From the NCBI GenBank assembly GCA_015062085.1, contig SUVI01000015.1, forward strand, positions 1 through 38,594: a stretch of 38,594 bases of DNA. The letters run 5' to 3'. The stretch comes from Planctomycetaceae bacterium. GTDB taxonomy: Bacteria > Planctomycetota > Planctomycetia > Pirellulales > Thermoguttaceae. Within the stretch, counting starts at the first letter, position 1; each line of letters opens with the position of its first letter. The notes beneath the pieces are model-generated. The model saw nothing but the letters and a program-made list of their open reading frames with translations, did no database searches and had not been told where the DNA came from. Below are positions 1 to 8,411 of this stretch, piece after piece. Both the position numbers and the translations under genes were made by a program.

Positions 1-472
1 GCTTCTAGCTTTTAGCTTCTAGCTTTTAGCTTCTAGCTTTTAGCTTCTAGCTTTTAGCTTCTAGCTTTTAGCTTCTAGCTTTTAGCTTCTAGCTTCTAGC
101 TTTTAGCTTCTAGCTTTTAGCTTCTAGCTTTTAGCTTTTAGCTTCTAGCTTCTAGCTTTTAGCTTCTAGCTTCTAGCTTTTAGCTTCTAGCTTTTAGCTT
201 CTAGCTTTTAGCTTCTAGCTTTTAGCTTTTAGCTTCTAGCTTTTAGCTTCTAGCTTTTAGCTTCTAGCTTTTAGCTTCTAGCTTTTAGCTTCTAGCTTTT
301 AGCTTCTAGCTTTTAGCTTTTAGCTTCTAGCTTTTAGCTTCTAGCTTCTAGCTTCTAGCTTCTAGCTTCTAGCTTCTAGCTTCTAGCTTCTAGCTTTTAG
401 CTTCTAGCTTCTAGCTTCTAGCTTCTAGCTTCTAGCTTTTAGCTTTTAGCTTTTAGCTTCTAGCTTTTAGCT
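1..472. repeat. Heptanucleotide tandem array A (GCTTYTA)n
   Basis: About 67 head-to-tail copies of a 7-bp unit, GCTTCTA or GCTTTTA, with no phase break visible. The only variable position is a C/T transition, and the two forms mostly alternate, giving a loose 14-bp higher-order period. Stop codons recur in every frame, so it is non-coding. The left end is cut by the window edge, so the true length is unknown. Heptamer arrays of this kind (STRR elements) are known in some cyanobacteria; any link is only by analogy. Confidence 0.97.
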
Positions 473-477
473 TTTTA

Positions 478-692
478 AACTAACGGCTAACAGCTAACAG
501 CTAACGGCTAACGGCTAACAGCTAACAGCTAACAGCTAACGGCTAACAGCTAACAGCTAACGGCTAACGGCTAACAGCTAACAGCTAACAGCTAACAGCT
601 AACAGCTAACGGCTAACGGCTAACAGCTAACAGCTAACAGCTAACAGCTAACGGCTAACAGCTAACAGCTAACAGCTAACGGCTAACGGCTA
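478..692. repeat. Heptanucleotide tandem array B (RGCTAAC)n
   Basis: About 30 copies of a second 7-bp unit, AGCTAAC or GGCTAAC, again varying at one position by a transition (A/G). Read on the minus strand the unit is TTAGCYG, close to TTAGCTT of array A on the plus strand, so the two arrays form a long imperfect inverted repeat around a short centre near 473-480. It ends 15 bp before the start codon at 708, leaving only the ribosome binding site between array and gene. Confidence 0.96.
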
Positions 693-707
693 ATTTCAGG
701 AGATCCG

Positions 708-1421
708 ATGTTTGAAGTTGAGCAGAAATTTCGGCTTCCCGATCCTGCGGCGTTTCTGAAACGTGTTGCGGAGATCGGTCTTTCGTGGACGAAGAAAGTC
801 GCGGAGATCGATACATACTTCCAGCACCCGAGCCGCGATTTTGTGCAGACGGATGAAGCACTTCGCATACGGCGTCATTTGACGTTTTTCTTTGGCGATT
901 TGGAAAAAACGCATCCGGAATGCCGTTCAGAAGAGGTCCCGGACCGCGTCGAAGCGGAACAGTACATCACGTTCAAGGGTCCTCGCCTTGACCGTCAAAC
1001 GAAGATCCGAAAAGAACTGGAGCTTCCACTGGCCGTCCGCACACCGCTGGATCCGGCACGGTTTGCGGACCTGTTTTCACTTTCAGCAGAGACGCTTTGG
1101 GAGCAGCTCGAGGCACTGGAGGCGCTTTCCGTTTCCCGCCAGTGGATGGAAATGCTGACGCTTCTTGGATTTCGGTCGGTCCGTGATGTTCGTAAGGTGC
1201 GCAGTAAAGCGTATTGGGAGTGGGAAGGGGCACGTGTTGAGTTTTCCTTTGATGAAGTCGCTCCCATCGGCACGTTTGCAGAACTGGAATTCATCGCGGA
1301 AAACGACTCGGAACTCGCGTCGGTCCGGGAACGGCTTCTGCGTCTTTCCGAATTTTTGGGACTGACGGAAGTCGAACCGCGCAGCTACCTTGCCCTCGTT
1401 GCGGGTTCGGAAGAAACGTGA
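708..1421 (+). CDS. CYTH-domain protein, class IV adenylate cyclase (CyaB)-like
   Basis: 237 residues. The N-terminus carries the CYTH signature ExExK (E3, E5, K7), followed by charged beta-strand segments typical of the triphosphate tunnel fold (LRIRR near 52, ITFKGPR near 87, ELEFIAEND near 193). The family binds triphosphates and divalent metal and includes class IV adenylate cyclases, thiamine triphosphatases and polyphosphatases, so cAMP synthesis is possible but not shown. It is longer than the usual 170-190 residues, with extra sequence around residues 55-80 and 115-145. The start is set by AGGAG about 5 bp upstream. The heptamer array ends just before that site, so any promoter must lie inside or beyond the repeats. 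A transporter gene follows 112 bp downstream in the same direction. Confidence 0.8.
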   Translation: MFEVEQKFRLPDPAAFLKRVAEIGLSWTKKVAEIDTYFQHPSRDFVQTDEALRIRRHLTFFFGDLEKTHPECRSEEVPDRVEAEQYITFKGPRLDRQTKIRKELELPLAVRTPLDPARFADLFSLSAETLWEQLEALEALSVSRQWMEMLTLLGFRSVRDVRKVRSKAYWEWEGARVEFSFDEVAPIGTFAELEFIAENDSELASVRERLLRLSEFLGLTEVEPRSYLALVAGSEET

Positions 1422-1533
1422 GTGCGTTTCGGCAGTTTCTTTTGCGCTGTCCAGATCGGACGGCTTTCCTTAAAACTTTTCTTTCCCCATCGGGGACTTG
1501 TCATTCCTTTCAGAAAAACAGGAGAGTGTGCAA

Positions 1534-2814
1534 ATGCGAACTCCTTTACGTGAAGAGCAGTTTTGGCTTTTGACCGGCGGTGTACTTCTGCTGGCATTTG
1601 TAGCGTTTTCGTTCGCGATGTTTTTCACGCGCAGTTTCATGATCCCGTTCGTCTTCTCGATTTTCCTCTGTGCGATGGTCTCGCCGGTAGAAAAGCTGGT
1701 CGTCGTCCGGTGGAAACTTCCGCGCTGGACAGGATTCGTCAGTTCGTTTTTGGTCATTTTGATGGTCTTCATTCTCTGTTTTTTCCTGGCCAGATTCGCG
1801 ATCAACTCCATTACGAACGCGATCGAGGAAGTAAATCGATCCGGTGAAACGTCCACCCTGGAAAAATTTGAAATGACGCTGGATCTGGCTTTGAAACAGG
1901 TCGGGATCGGTTCCTACATCGAGGCGGAAACGCTGCTTAAAGAAATGCGTGAGCAGATCCCTTCATTTTTGAAAGATAGCCTGAATGTCTGCAAGAATTT
2001 CGTTTCAAGCAGTACGCTCGTTTTCCTTTTCTGCCTTTTTATTCTCCTGGGACGCGATCCGCATACGCGAGTCCAAAACGAGATCTATGCAGAGATCGAA
2101 CGGAGCATCCAAAAGTACCTGAACATCAAGTTCTTTATTTCGCTGGCGACCGGGATCTGCGTTTACCTGATCTTCTTCTTCCTTGGCACTCACATGGCAT
2201 TTCTGTTCGGCTTGATTGCGTTCGTGCTGAACTTCATTCCGTCCATCGGTTCCATCATCGCGACGATCATTCCGATCCCGATCCTGATACTCACCAGCGA
2301 AATGACGAACACCCAGCTCATTTTGGCGATGGTCCTTCCGACGTGCGTTCAGCAATTTTTCGGAAATCTTCTCGAACCGAAACTTCAGGGACTCGGACTT
2401 CAGCTGCATCCAGTCACGATCCTGCTTGCGCTCGGCTTTTTCGGTGTGGTCTGGGGGCCCGTCGGAATGCTTTTGGCCGCACCGATCACGGCAGCACTGC
2501 GCATCATTCTGCTTGAGTTCAAAATGACGCAGTGGATGGCACAGCTCATGGCGGGAAATCTGCCGAACATGCAGCGAACGATCATCTCGGAAATTGATTT
2601 CTCGGAAGGTGTCTCTGAAGACGCTCTCCCCGCAGAATTTCAGAACGTTCCGGAGACGTCTGTCATCTCCACGACCATCACTGGCGGAATGACCATGATG
2701 CAGACGACGGTGCCGGTCCTGAATCCGGGAAATGGGCAACGGGAGTGTTCAGTAACTGCAAGAACACAAAAACCGTCCGCTGAAAAAGGAAAGAAGCGGA
2801 AAAAGAAAAAATAG
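1534..2814 (+). CDS. AI-2E/PerM family transporter
   Basis: 426 residues from the chosen ATG, which has AGGAG 9 bp upstream; a TTG 36 bp earlier is in frame but lacks such a site. There are about eight hydrophobic segments: two at the N-terminus, a pair near 70-90, a long charged middle domain, then the conserved C-terminal bundle with LNFIPSIGSIIATIIPIPIL and the motif GPVGMLLAAPITA, both typical of the AI-2E exporter (PF01594, YdiK/PerM/TqsA) family. Members export small molecules such as autoinducer-2 or exchange cations; the substrate here is unknown. A hydrophilic tail of about 60 residues ends in a lysine/arginine cluster, presumably cytoplasmic. A strong terminator follows. Confidence 0.9.
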   Translation: MRTPLREEQFWLLTGGVLLLAFVAFSFAMFFTRSFMIPFVFSIFLCAMVSPVEKLVVVRWKLPRWTGFVSSFLVILMVFILCFFLARFAINSITNAIEEVNRSGETSTLEKFEMTLDLALKQVGIGSYIEAETLLKEMREQIPSFLKDSLNVCKNFVSSSTLVFLFCLFILLGRDPHTRVQNEIYAEIERSIQKYLNIKFFISLATGICVYLIFFFLGTHMAFLFGLIAFVLNFIPSIGSIIATIIPIPILILTSEMTNTQLILAMVLPTCVQQFFGNLLEPKLQGLGLQLHPVTILLALGFFGVVWGPVGMLLAAPITAALRIILLEFKMTQWMAQLMAGNLPNMQRTIISEIDFSEGVSEDALPAEFQNVPETSVISTTITGGMTMMQTTVPVLNPGNGQRECSVTARTQKPSAEKGKKRKKKK

Positions 2815-2852
2815 AAGGCGCACTTGACAGTACGTACTAGGTTTGCGAAAGG

Positions 2853-2879
2853 GGGAGGTTTTGATGCCTCCCTTTTTTT
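2853..2879 (+). terminator. Rho-independent terminator after the AI-2E transporter gene
   Basis: GGGAGG and CCTCCC pair around an 8-nt loop and are followed directly by seven T. It lies 39 bp after the stop codon. Confidence 0.9.
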
Positions 2880-3119
2880 CTGGAAAGGAGAAAAACGAGA
2901 CTTTGACGGATGGTACGGCAAACACTTTTGGCATCTTGCCCCCAACCTGCCCAAAAGCCCGTTCCCATTCCGGATCACGGATCCAGCTCCTCACTTAAAA
3001 TGGATCGAAACGCGATCGGCTGAGCACAAAAATCGTGCTGCCAATGGCTGCCGCGTCTCCGGAGCTCCCCTCAGATCTTAGTTCTCTCTGAAAAATTTCC
3101 ATCATTTCTCTTTTCCGAC
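2880..3119. other. Intergenic stretch without a recognised gene
   Basis: Between the terminator and the next promoter I find no open frame with a start signal and no RNA-gene signature. A plus-strand frame across 2824-3081 is open but has no ribosome binding site and no recognisable product. Confidence 0.5.
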
Positions 3120-3147
3120 TTGACAGTTGACGAAAATTTGGTAAAAT
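3120..3147 (+). promoter_or_regulatory. Sigma70-type promoter for the gene at 3217
   Basis: TTGACA at 3120-3125 and TAAAAT at 3142-3147 with a 16-bp spacer. Transcription would start near 3154, leaving a leader of about 60 nt. Confidence 0.75.
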
Positions 3148-3216
3148 AGAGGAAAATTTCACTCAACCGGCAAAGTTTTACTTTGCGTTCATTCCAGATT
3201 TCATGAAAGTCAGACC

Positions 3217-3495
3217 ATGACCCTAACGCCGACCTCCCCAAAACTGCTTTTGGGACTTTTACTGACGAGCCTTTTCCTGCTCATTGTGACCGTCGTATTT
3301 GCGGGCGTTCACTCGCTTTTTCAGCTGCTCGGCGACTCCGGAACCGCTTGGGTGTTCGGCTGGATCGCAGCTGGAAGCGGTCTGCTTTTCTTCACGAGCT
3401 TCCTTTTGCTCGTTTTCGTTCACGTCGGTTTTTCGCTCCTTCCGGATAGCCATTCCGCCGATGCCGCAGATCTTCAGGAAGTTGAACTGGACTGA
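3217..3495 (+). CDS. Small two-helix membrane protein, unknown function
   Basis: 92 residues with two clear hydrophobic helices (about 9-31 and 45-73) joined by a short polar loop, and an acidic C-terminus. No family is recognised. No strong ribosome binding site precedes ATG 3217. A five-codon frame (ATG 3203, stop TGA 3218-3220) overlaps the start as ATGA, so translational coupling is conceivable but may be chance. A good promoter 70-100 bp upstream and a clean hydrophobicity pattern favour a real gene. The next gene, an exported hydrolase fusion, starts 98 bp downstream with no terminator between, so the two are probably co-transcribed. Confidence 0.65.
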   Translation: MTLTPTSPKLLLGLLLTSLFLLIVTVVFAGVHSLFQLLGDSGTAWVFGWIAAGSGLLFFTSFLLLVFVHVGFSLLPDSHSADAADLQEVELD

Positions 3496-3593
3496 CTCCT
3501 GCTCTCAAAAGCTGCGATCCGTCCAAGCATATTCCTTCGGTCTGACGAACCGACGTTCACTCCCTCCTGACCTTAACCCGCAGAGGCTCTGCC

Positions 3594-5681
3594 ATGAAAC
3601 GAAAATTACTCCCATTCGCCCTCCTTCTTTCCCTGCTCTGCCTGCCGTTTTCGACGGTCCTCCGTGCAGAAAATGCAGTTCAGACGGTCCAGACTCCCAA
3701 TGCACTCCAGATGCCGAATACAGCGGCGGATGCGTCTTCCATTCAGAATCTGGACGCCAACGGCAAACTTCCGCGTGCGTCGGCGGAATCACAGGGAATT
3801 TCTTCCCGTGCGGTCGCTCGGCTCATTCAGCGTCTAAATGATGAAGTGACGGCACCGAACAGTCTGATGGTCCTGCGTCATGGAAAAGTCATCGCGGAGT
3901 GCTGGTGGCCCCCGCACACTCCGGAAACGACGCATGCGCTCTACTCTCTAAGCAAAAGTTTCACCTCGACGGCAGCCGGTTTCGCGATCGCGGAGGGGAA
4001 ACTCTCGCTGGACGCAAAACTGACGGACCTTTTCGCGGATTCCCTTCCTGCGGACTTCACAGCTCCGGAGCCTCCGGAAAAGTACGACTTTCTGAAAAAG
4101 GCAACGCTCAAAGACCTCCTCACCATGTCGGCCGGGCATCACTCGGAGCCGGGACTGACGGGGCTTTTCCCGCTCGACTTTTCCAAACCGGAAGGCGAGA
4201 CGTGGGAGCAGACGTTCCTGAAGCATCCGTTTACGCACGAACCCGGCACGTTCTTTCGGTACAACACTGCGGGTACGTTCATGGTCTCCTCGGCCGTTCA
4301 GCGCGCAACGGGCGAAACGGTCCGCGATTACCTGATCCCGCGTCTTTTTGAGCCACTCAAGATCGAAACTCCCTACTGGGAACCGAGTCCGCACGGCATC
4401 TCCAAAGGCGGGACGGGCCTTTTCCTGCACACGGAAGACGTCGCAAAATTCGGACAGTTCTGCCTCCAGCGCGGTATGTGGAACGGCAAACAGCTCCTTC
4501 CGGCCGAGTGGTTTGACCTAGCGACGGCAAAACACGTTTCCAACGGAGTCGATCCAAACAGCGACTGGGCACAAGGGTACGGTTTCCAGTTCTGGCGATG
4601 CAGATTCAACATCTACCGCGGCGACGGAATGTTCTCCCAGTTCATGGTCGCGATCCCGGAAAAAGACGCCGTCATTGCGGTGACGTCCGACTCGAACGGC
4701 TACCAGCAAGTCCTAAACATCCTGTTTGAGGAACTTCTCCCGGCATTCCAAGACGCTCCGCTCCCGGAAGATCCGCAGGCAGCCGCCGACCTCCAAACTC
4801 TCGCGGACTCCCTTCAGACAAAAGACGGCCAGTCCGGCAGCGTGGTCCTTGAAAATCTCACGATCGAAAGTAAGATCCTTGGACGGAAAGAGCTCTTTCA
4901 CGTCTACCTTCCCAACGGCTACCTCACCAGCGGGTTTGACTATCCGGTCCTCTACCTCCTGCACGGTGCCGGAGACCGCAGAGACGGCATCGTAGCAAAA
5001 GGAGACAGCTGGCTGAAACGGGGAGAACTCAAAAAACTCGCAGACGAATGGTTCCGCGACCGTCCTGAAAAAGCGATCATCGTGATCCCGCGCTGCGAAA
5101 ACAGCCGGTGGCGGAACGATTTTGAAGGAAAGTACCGTTACGAGGAGTTTTTTATCCAGGAATTGATCCCGTACGTGGGATCCCGTTTCCGATGCCGAAA
5201 AGACCGTGAGTTCCGCGGGATCGCCGGCACTTCAAGAGGCGGATACGGTGCGCTCTTTTACGCACTGCGCTATCCGGAACTTTTCGGAAGTTGTTTCGCC
5301 ATGAGTCCCGCGATCCGCTCGCATGAACTCGTCGGATCGATGCCGCATTCCGAATTTCTCCGACTTTTCCACACCGCAGTTCCTGCCGGACATCAGGACG
5401 GAGACGAAAGGCTCACGCCGTTTTTCCTCGAACACGACATCCTGACCATCGTGGAAAAACTCCCCGAAGAGCAAAAAAATGCCGTCCGTTTCTTCATTGA
5501 CTGCGGGGAATCTGACTATCTGAAAGAAGGGAGCATGCTCCTGACCGAAACGATGCAAAAGCATGGAGTTCCGCACGAAATGCTTTTCCGGCCGGGAGCG
5601 CATAACTGGAATTTCTGGAAAGTCAGCCTGCCGATGACGCTAGAGCACTTTCTTCTAAAAACGACACCAACAAAACCGTAG
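3594..5681 (+). CDS. Exported beta-lactamase-like serine hydrolase fused to an esterase
   Basis: 695 residues. Residues 1-25 are a signal peptide ending near LRAENA. Residues about 60-385 form a class C beta-lactamase/penicillin-binding-like domain: SxxK nucleophile and lysine at S118/K121, and YxN-type Y223-N224. Residues about 415-690 form an alpha/beta-hydrolase of the esterase D/feruloyl-esterase type: VLYLLHGAGD near 452, nucleophile elbow G545-T-S547-R-G549, and a likely catalytic histidine in the AHNW segment near the end. Both domains keep their nucleophiles. Such pairs deacylate cell-wall, glycan or xenobiotic esters; the substrate is unknown, and periplasmic or outer-surface action is inferred from the signal peptide. 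The start has AGAGG 7 bp upstream. A terminator follows. Confidence 0.88.
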   Translation: MKRKLLPFALLLSLLCLPFSTVLRAENAVQTVQTPNALQMPNTAADASSIQNLDANGKLPRASAESQGISSRAVARLIQRLNDEVTAPNSLMVLRHGKVIAECWWPPHTPETTHALYSLSKSFTSTAAGFAIAEGKLSLDAKLTDLFADSLPADFTAPEPPEKYDFLKKATLKDLLTMSAGHHSEPGLTGLFPLDFSKPEGETWEQTFLKHPFTHEPGTFFRYNTAGTFMVSSAVQRATGETVRDYLIPRLFEPLKIETPYWEPSPHGISKGGTGLFLHTEDVAKFGQFCLQRGMWNGKQLLPAEWFDLATAKHVSNGVDPNSDWAQGYGFQFWRCRFNIYRGDGMFSQFMVAIPEKDAVIAVTSDSNGYQQVLNILFEELLPAFQDAPLPEDPQAAADLQTLADSLQTKDGQSGSVVLENLTIESKILGRKELFHVYLPNGYLTSGFDYPVLYLLHGAGDRRDGIVAKGDSWLKRGELKKLADEWFRDRPEKAIIVIPRCENSRWRNDFEGKYRYEEFFIQELIPYVGSRFRCRKDREFRGIAGTSRGGYGALFYALRYPELFGSCFAMSPAIRSHELVGSMPHSEFLRLFHTAVPAGHQDGDERLTPFFLEHDILTIVEKLPEEQKNAVRFFIDCGESDYLKEGSMLLTETMQKHGVPHEMLFRPGAHNWNFWKVSLPMTLEHFLLKTTPTKP

Positions 5682-5751
5682 GATCAAAGATCTAGGATCT
5701 TAAAGTCCCTGAAAATGGTGCCGGTTTTCCAACGGTCCGGCTGAAAGCTCG

Positions 5752-5779
5752 AAAAACGCAGAAGATCCTCTGCGTTTTT
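5752..5779 (+). terminator. Rho-independent terminator after the hydrolase fusion
   Basis: AAAAACGCAG and CTGCGTTTTT form a perfect 10-bp stem with an 8-nt loop; the 3' arm ends in T and is followed by another T-rich run. Confidence 0.9.
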
Positions 5780-6043
5780 CTTTTTGGAAAAAGGCCGCCC
5801 ATTTTTTCTGAACGTGCGTGCATCACTGAACTTTTGGGGCTCGGCAAAGTGCGTGCAGACACGCTTTTCCAATTTTTTCATTCCTGAAAATACGACTCCT
5901 GAACATTTGAATTTTCTTTCATTTTTCTTTCATTCCAGGCTTAAAAAAACACACATTTTCCCTCGGTCTGGACGATGAAACCACTGCGGTTTTTCGACCG
6001 ACTCTGCGTAAAATTTGAAAAATCCAGAAAAGAAAGGGCGTTT
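5780..6043. other. A/T-rich intergenic leader of the glycosyltransferase gene
   Basis: No gene is recognised. An in-frame ATG at 5975 could extend the glycosyltransferase by 23 residues but lacks a ribosome binding site. No confident -35/-10 pair was found. Confidence 0.4.
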
Positions 6044-7369
6044 ATGTTGAAGATTTCCGCAATTTTCCTTTTTAGTATAGTCCTTCTGGTCAACGCGGTC
6101 CATTTTGGCCTCGTTTTTTGGTTTCTGATGCAATTGAAGCAGAAAAAACCGGCTCCAGTCTCTCGCTTTGACGGCACAGTTCCCCGAGCGGCGATCTTCC
6201 TGACACTGCGAGGCGCGGATCCCTTTCTCGAACGATGTGTACGCGGACTTTTGACGCAGGACTATCCGAATTACGCCGTCTTCTTCATTTTGGACCATGA
6301 GACCGACCCGGCATTCCCCATCGTGCAGGAAATCGTGCGCCAGTATCCGGAACGAGAATGCAGGCTGCTCACCGTCCCGCATCACCGAATGACCTGCTCG
6401 CTGAAATGCGATTCTCTCAGCTTCGCCGCAGAGTCACTGCCTCCAGAGTTTCAGCTCATCGTGACCGTTGATTCCGATACGACGCCGCATGCCGGGTGGC
6501 TCCGTGAGCTTCTCGAGCCATTTTCCGACCCGCAGACGGCTGCCGTTTCCGGGATCCGATGGTATCTTCCCGCATCAGCTTCCTGGGGAACGCTGGTGCG
6601 CGCACTCTGGAACACCGCTGCAGTCTTTCAGCAGATCCTGACGTGCATTCCCTGGGGCGGTTCCATGGCGATCCGGCGTGAAGTCCTTTGGGACGGCGGG
6701 CTTCTAGAAGTCTGGAAGCATTCCTTCGCGGATGATGTTCCAGTCTTTCGAGCTGTCCAAAAACTCGGAAAAAGAGTTCGGTTCATCCCCGCACTGCTCA
6801 TGGTGAACCGCGAAGAGTGTACGCTCTCCGATTTCTTCTCCTGGGTCCAGAGGCAGCTTCTTTGCCCGAAACTCTCTCATCCGCGCTGGAGCCTTCTCTT
6901 GCTCCACGGTTTTTTTCTTTCCGCTCCTCTGCTTGCAGCGCTGGGAGTCGGACTTCAGGCACTCCGGATCCATGAATACACAGCCTCGCTCTGGGCATTT
7001 GGAGCGTTTGCCCTCTACCCTCTTGGGGTCCTTGCAGCATTCGGGATCGTTTCGCAGAGCGTTGACCGATTTCTTCAACTTCGCGGAGAAACCATCCCGC
7101 AGCGTTCTCTGTACTTTCTGTTCAAGACTCTTCTGGCGATCCCGCTGACTCAGCTTCTGTACACCTGCGCACTTCTGAATGTCTTCAGACTGAAAAAAGT
7201 CACGTGGCGGGGAGTCTGCTATGAAGTGGGGCCTTCCAACCGGATCCGCCTTCTGGAGTACCGTCCCTACGCAGAAATCGCGGAACGTTGCGATCCCTCT
7301 GAATTTCCATCCAAGTCGCACACTCACACAAAAGAAAATGGATCCTCTGCACCACTCAGCATTCCATGA
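6044..7369 (+). CDS. Membrane-bound family 2 glycosyltransferase
   Basis: 441 residues from ATG 6044, preceded by a GAAAGGG ribosome binding site and starting directly with a transmembrane helix (residues about 3-28). An in-frame ATG at 5975 gives 464 residues but lacks a good site. The GT-A domain shows the DxD-type DSDT (VTVDSDTTPH), a GGSMAIRREV acceptor-site segment, the SFADDVP motif (equivalent to the ED motif) and a WVQRQ segment resembling the Q(Q/R)xRW motif. Three C-terminal hydrophobic segments follow. The layout resembles ceramide glucosyltransferase and HpnI-type enzymes, which move a sugar from a nucleotide donor to a lipid at the inner membrane. The acceptor is unknown. It is convergent with the next gene. 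Confidence 0.88.
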   Translation: MLKISAIFLFSIVLLVNAVHFGLVFWFLMQLKQKKPAPVSRFDGTVPRAAIFLTLRGADPFLERCVRGLLTQDYPNYAVFFILDHETDPAFPIVQEIVRQYPERECRLLTVPHHRMTCSLKCDSLSFAAESLPPEFQLIVTVDSDTTPHAGWLRELLEPFSDPQTAAVSGIRWYLPASASWGTLVRALWNTAAVFQQILTCIPWGGSMAIRREVLWDGGLLEVWKHSFADDVPVFRAVQKLGKRVRFIPALLMVNREECTLSDFFSWVQRQLLCPKLSHPRWSLLLLHGFFLSAPLLAALGVGLQALRIHEYTASLWAFGAFALYPLGVLAAFGIVSQSVDRFLQLRGETIPQRSLYFLFKTLLAIPLTQLLYTCALLNVFRLKKVTWRGVCYEVGPSNRIRLLEYRPYAEIAERCDPSEFPSKSHTHTKENGSSAPLSIP

Positions 7370-7413
7370 CTTTGGATCCATCCTGTTCGCATCGGGATCT
7401 CTGCCGCGGAAAA

Positions 7414-7443
7414 CACGGTCCCCCAAAACACGGTCCCCCAAAA
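7414..7443. repeat. 15-bp direct repeat, two copies
   Basis: CACGGTCCCCCAAAA occurs twice head to tail in the gap between two convergent genes. No terminator is obvious in this gap. Confidence 0.8.
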
Positions 7444-7506
7444 AAGCCAAAATTTCGGCAGCTGGGCGTACAGGACTGGTGAGCGGCTGGATCTTGGGAG
7501 AAAAAT

Positions 7507-8292
7507 TCAGCCATTTTCGCGCAGAGACCAGCGCTGGATGGAGTTTGCACGGCCAGTGAGTGGGTCAAAGTCCACGAGCGTTCCGTGAAGTTCCACATCC
7601 TCTTCCGCAACTTCGTAAGGGACGGGGCGTCCAGTGACCGCTGCTTCCGTAACACACTCGATCTTGCGTCCGATGATGCTCCGCATCGCACCGCACATTC
7701 CGACGTCGCACTGAAACGCAGTCCCTCCGGGAAAGATCTGCTCATCGGCAGTCGCAACGTGCGTGTGCGTTCCGAGCACAGCCGTGACCCGCCCGTCAAG
7801 GTAACGTCCCATGAGCTGTTTATCGCTGGTGGCTTCTGCATGAAAATCGACCAAGATGACCTTCACGTCGCGCGGAAGCTGCCTCAGGATCCGGTCTACC
7901 GCATGAAACGGACAGTCTATCGGCTGCATGAAAACGCGTCCCATGAGGTTCACGACCGCACAGCGCGCCCCCATACCGATCTCGAAGACGGTGAAACTGC
8001 GTCCGGGCGCTTCCGGCGGGTAGTTCGCAGGACGGACGATCCGGGATTCCGATTCCAGAACGGAAATCGCTTCTTTCCGCTTGAGCGTATGGTCTCCCAT
8101 CGTGATACAGTCCACTCCCGCGGCACGCAGTTCATCAAAAATAGCCTGATTGATCCCGGATCCAGCCGCTGAATTCTCGGCATTCGCCGTCACGAATTCA
8201 AGCTGGAGTTCCTCGCGGACCGCCGCCAGTTTTTTACGGATGAGCTCACGCGGCGGTTTTCCGACGATGTCGCCAAGATGCAGAAAGCGCAT
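7507..8292 (-). CDS. YmdB-type metallophosphoesterase (2',3'-cyclic nucleotide phosphodiesterase family)
   Basis: 261 residues, the normal length for the TIGR00282/YmdB family, dinuclear-metal phosphodiesterases acting on cyclic nucleotides in the cytoplasm. Ligands visible: D8 in GDIVGK, E39-N40 in NAEN, H68, H151 in DFHAEATSDK, and H176 and H178 in GTHTHVATAD. At the position where the Bacillus protein has Asn67 (GNH) this one has Asp67 (GDH); an aspartate can still bind metal. The start at 8292 has GGAG about 10 bp upstream. A 17-bp direct repeat lies in its leader. In many bacteria the gene lies near rny or recA; here it stands alone. Confidence 0.92.
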   Translation of the reverse strand: MRFLHLGDIVGKPPRELIRKKLAAVREELQLEFVTANAENSAAGSGINQAIFDELRAAGVDCITMGDHTLKRKEAISVLESESRIVRPANYPPEAPGRSFTVFEIGMGARCAVVNLMGRVFMQPIDCPFHAVDRILRQLPRDVKVILVDFHAEATSDKQLMGRYLDGRVTAVLGTHTHVATADEQIFPGGTAFQCDVGMCGAMRSIIGRKIECVTEAAVTGRPVPYEVAEEDVELHGTLVDFDPLTGRANSIQRWSLRENG

Positions 8293-8346
8293 GATTTTCG
8301 TTTCTCCGATCTTTCCCTGATTTTGGGATCTTCTTTTCCGTCAGTT

Positions 8347-8380
8347 TTCGTTTCCCAATAAAATTCGTTTCCCAATAAAA
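8347..8380. repeat. 17-bp direct repeat, two copies
   Basis: TTCGTTTCCCAATAAAA is repeated in tandem immediately next to the terminator of the gene at 8412, in the leader of the phosphodiesterase gene. Confidence 0.8.
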
Positions 8381-8405
8381 AAGGCGCGAAACGGAGTCTC
8401 GCGCC
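8377..8405 (-). terminator. Rho-independent terminator of the acidic-tail protein gene
   Basis: On the minus strand GGCGCGA pairs with TCGCGCC, followed by six T (A-run 8377-8382 on the plus strand). It is placed just after the stop codon of the 8412-9371 gene. Confidence 0.88.
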
Positions 8406-8411
8406 GCGCGT

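Noticed and set aside
1..692. CRISPR array
   Set aside because: Units are 7 bp with no spacers and no cas genes are present.
2824..3081. An 85-codon plus-strand frame after the AI-2E transporter
   Set aside because: It overlaps the terminator, has no ribosome binding site, and the product looks random.
7507..8292. Frameshift or loss of function in the YmdB-type gene because of the GDH motif
   Set aside because: Length and all other metal ligands are intact; a single conservative substitution does not make a pseudogene.
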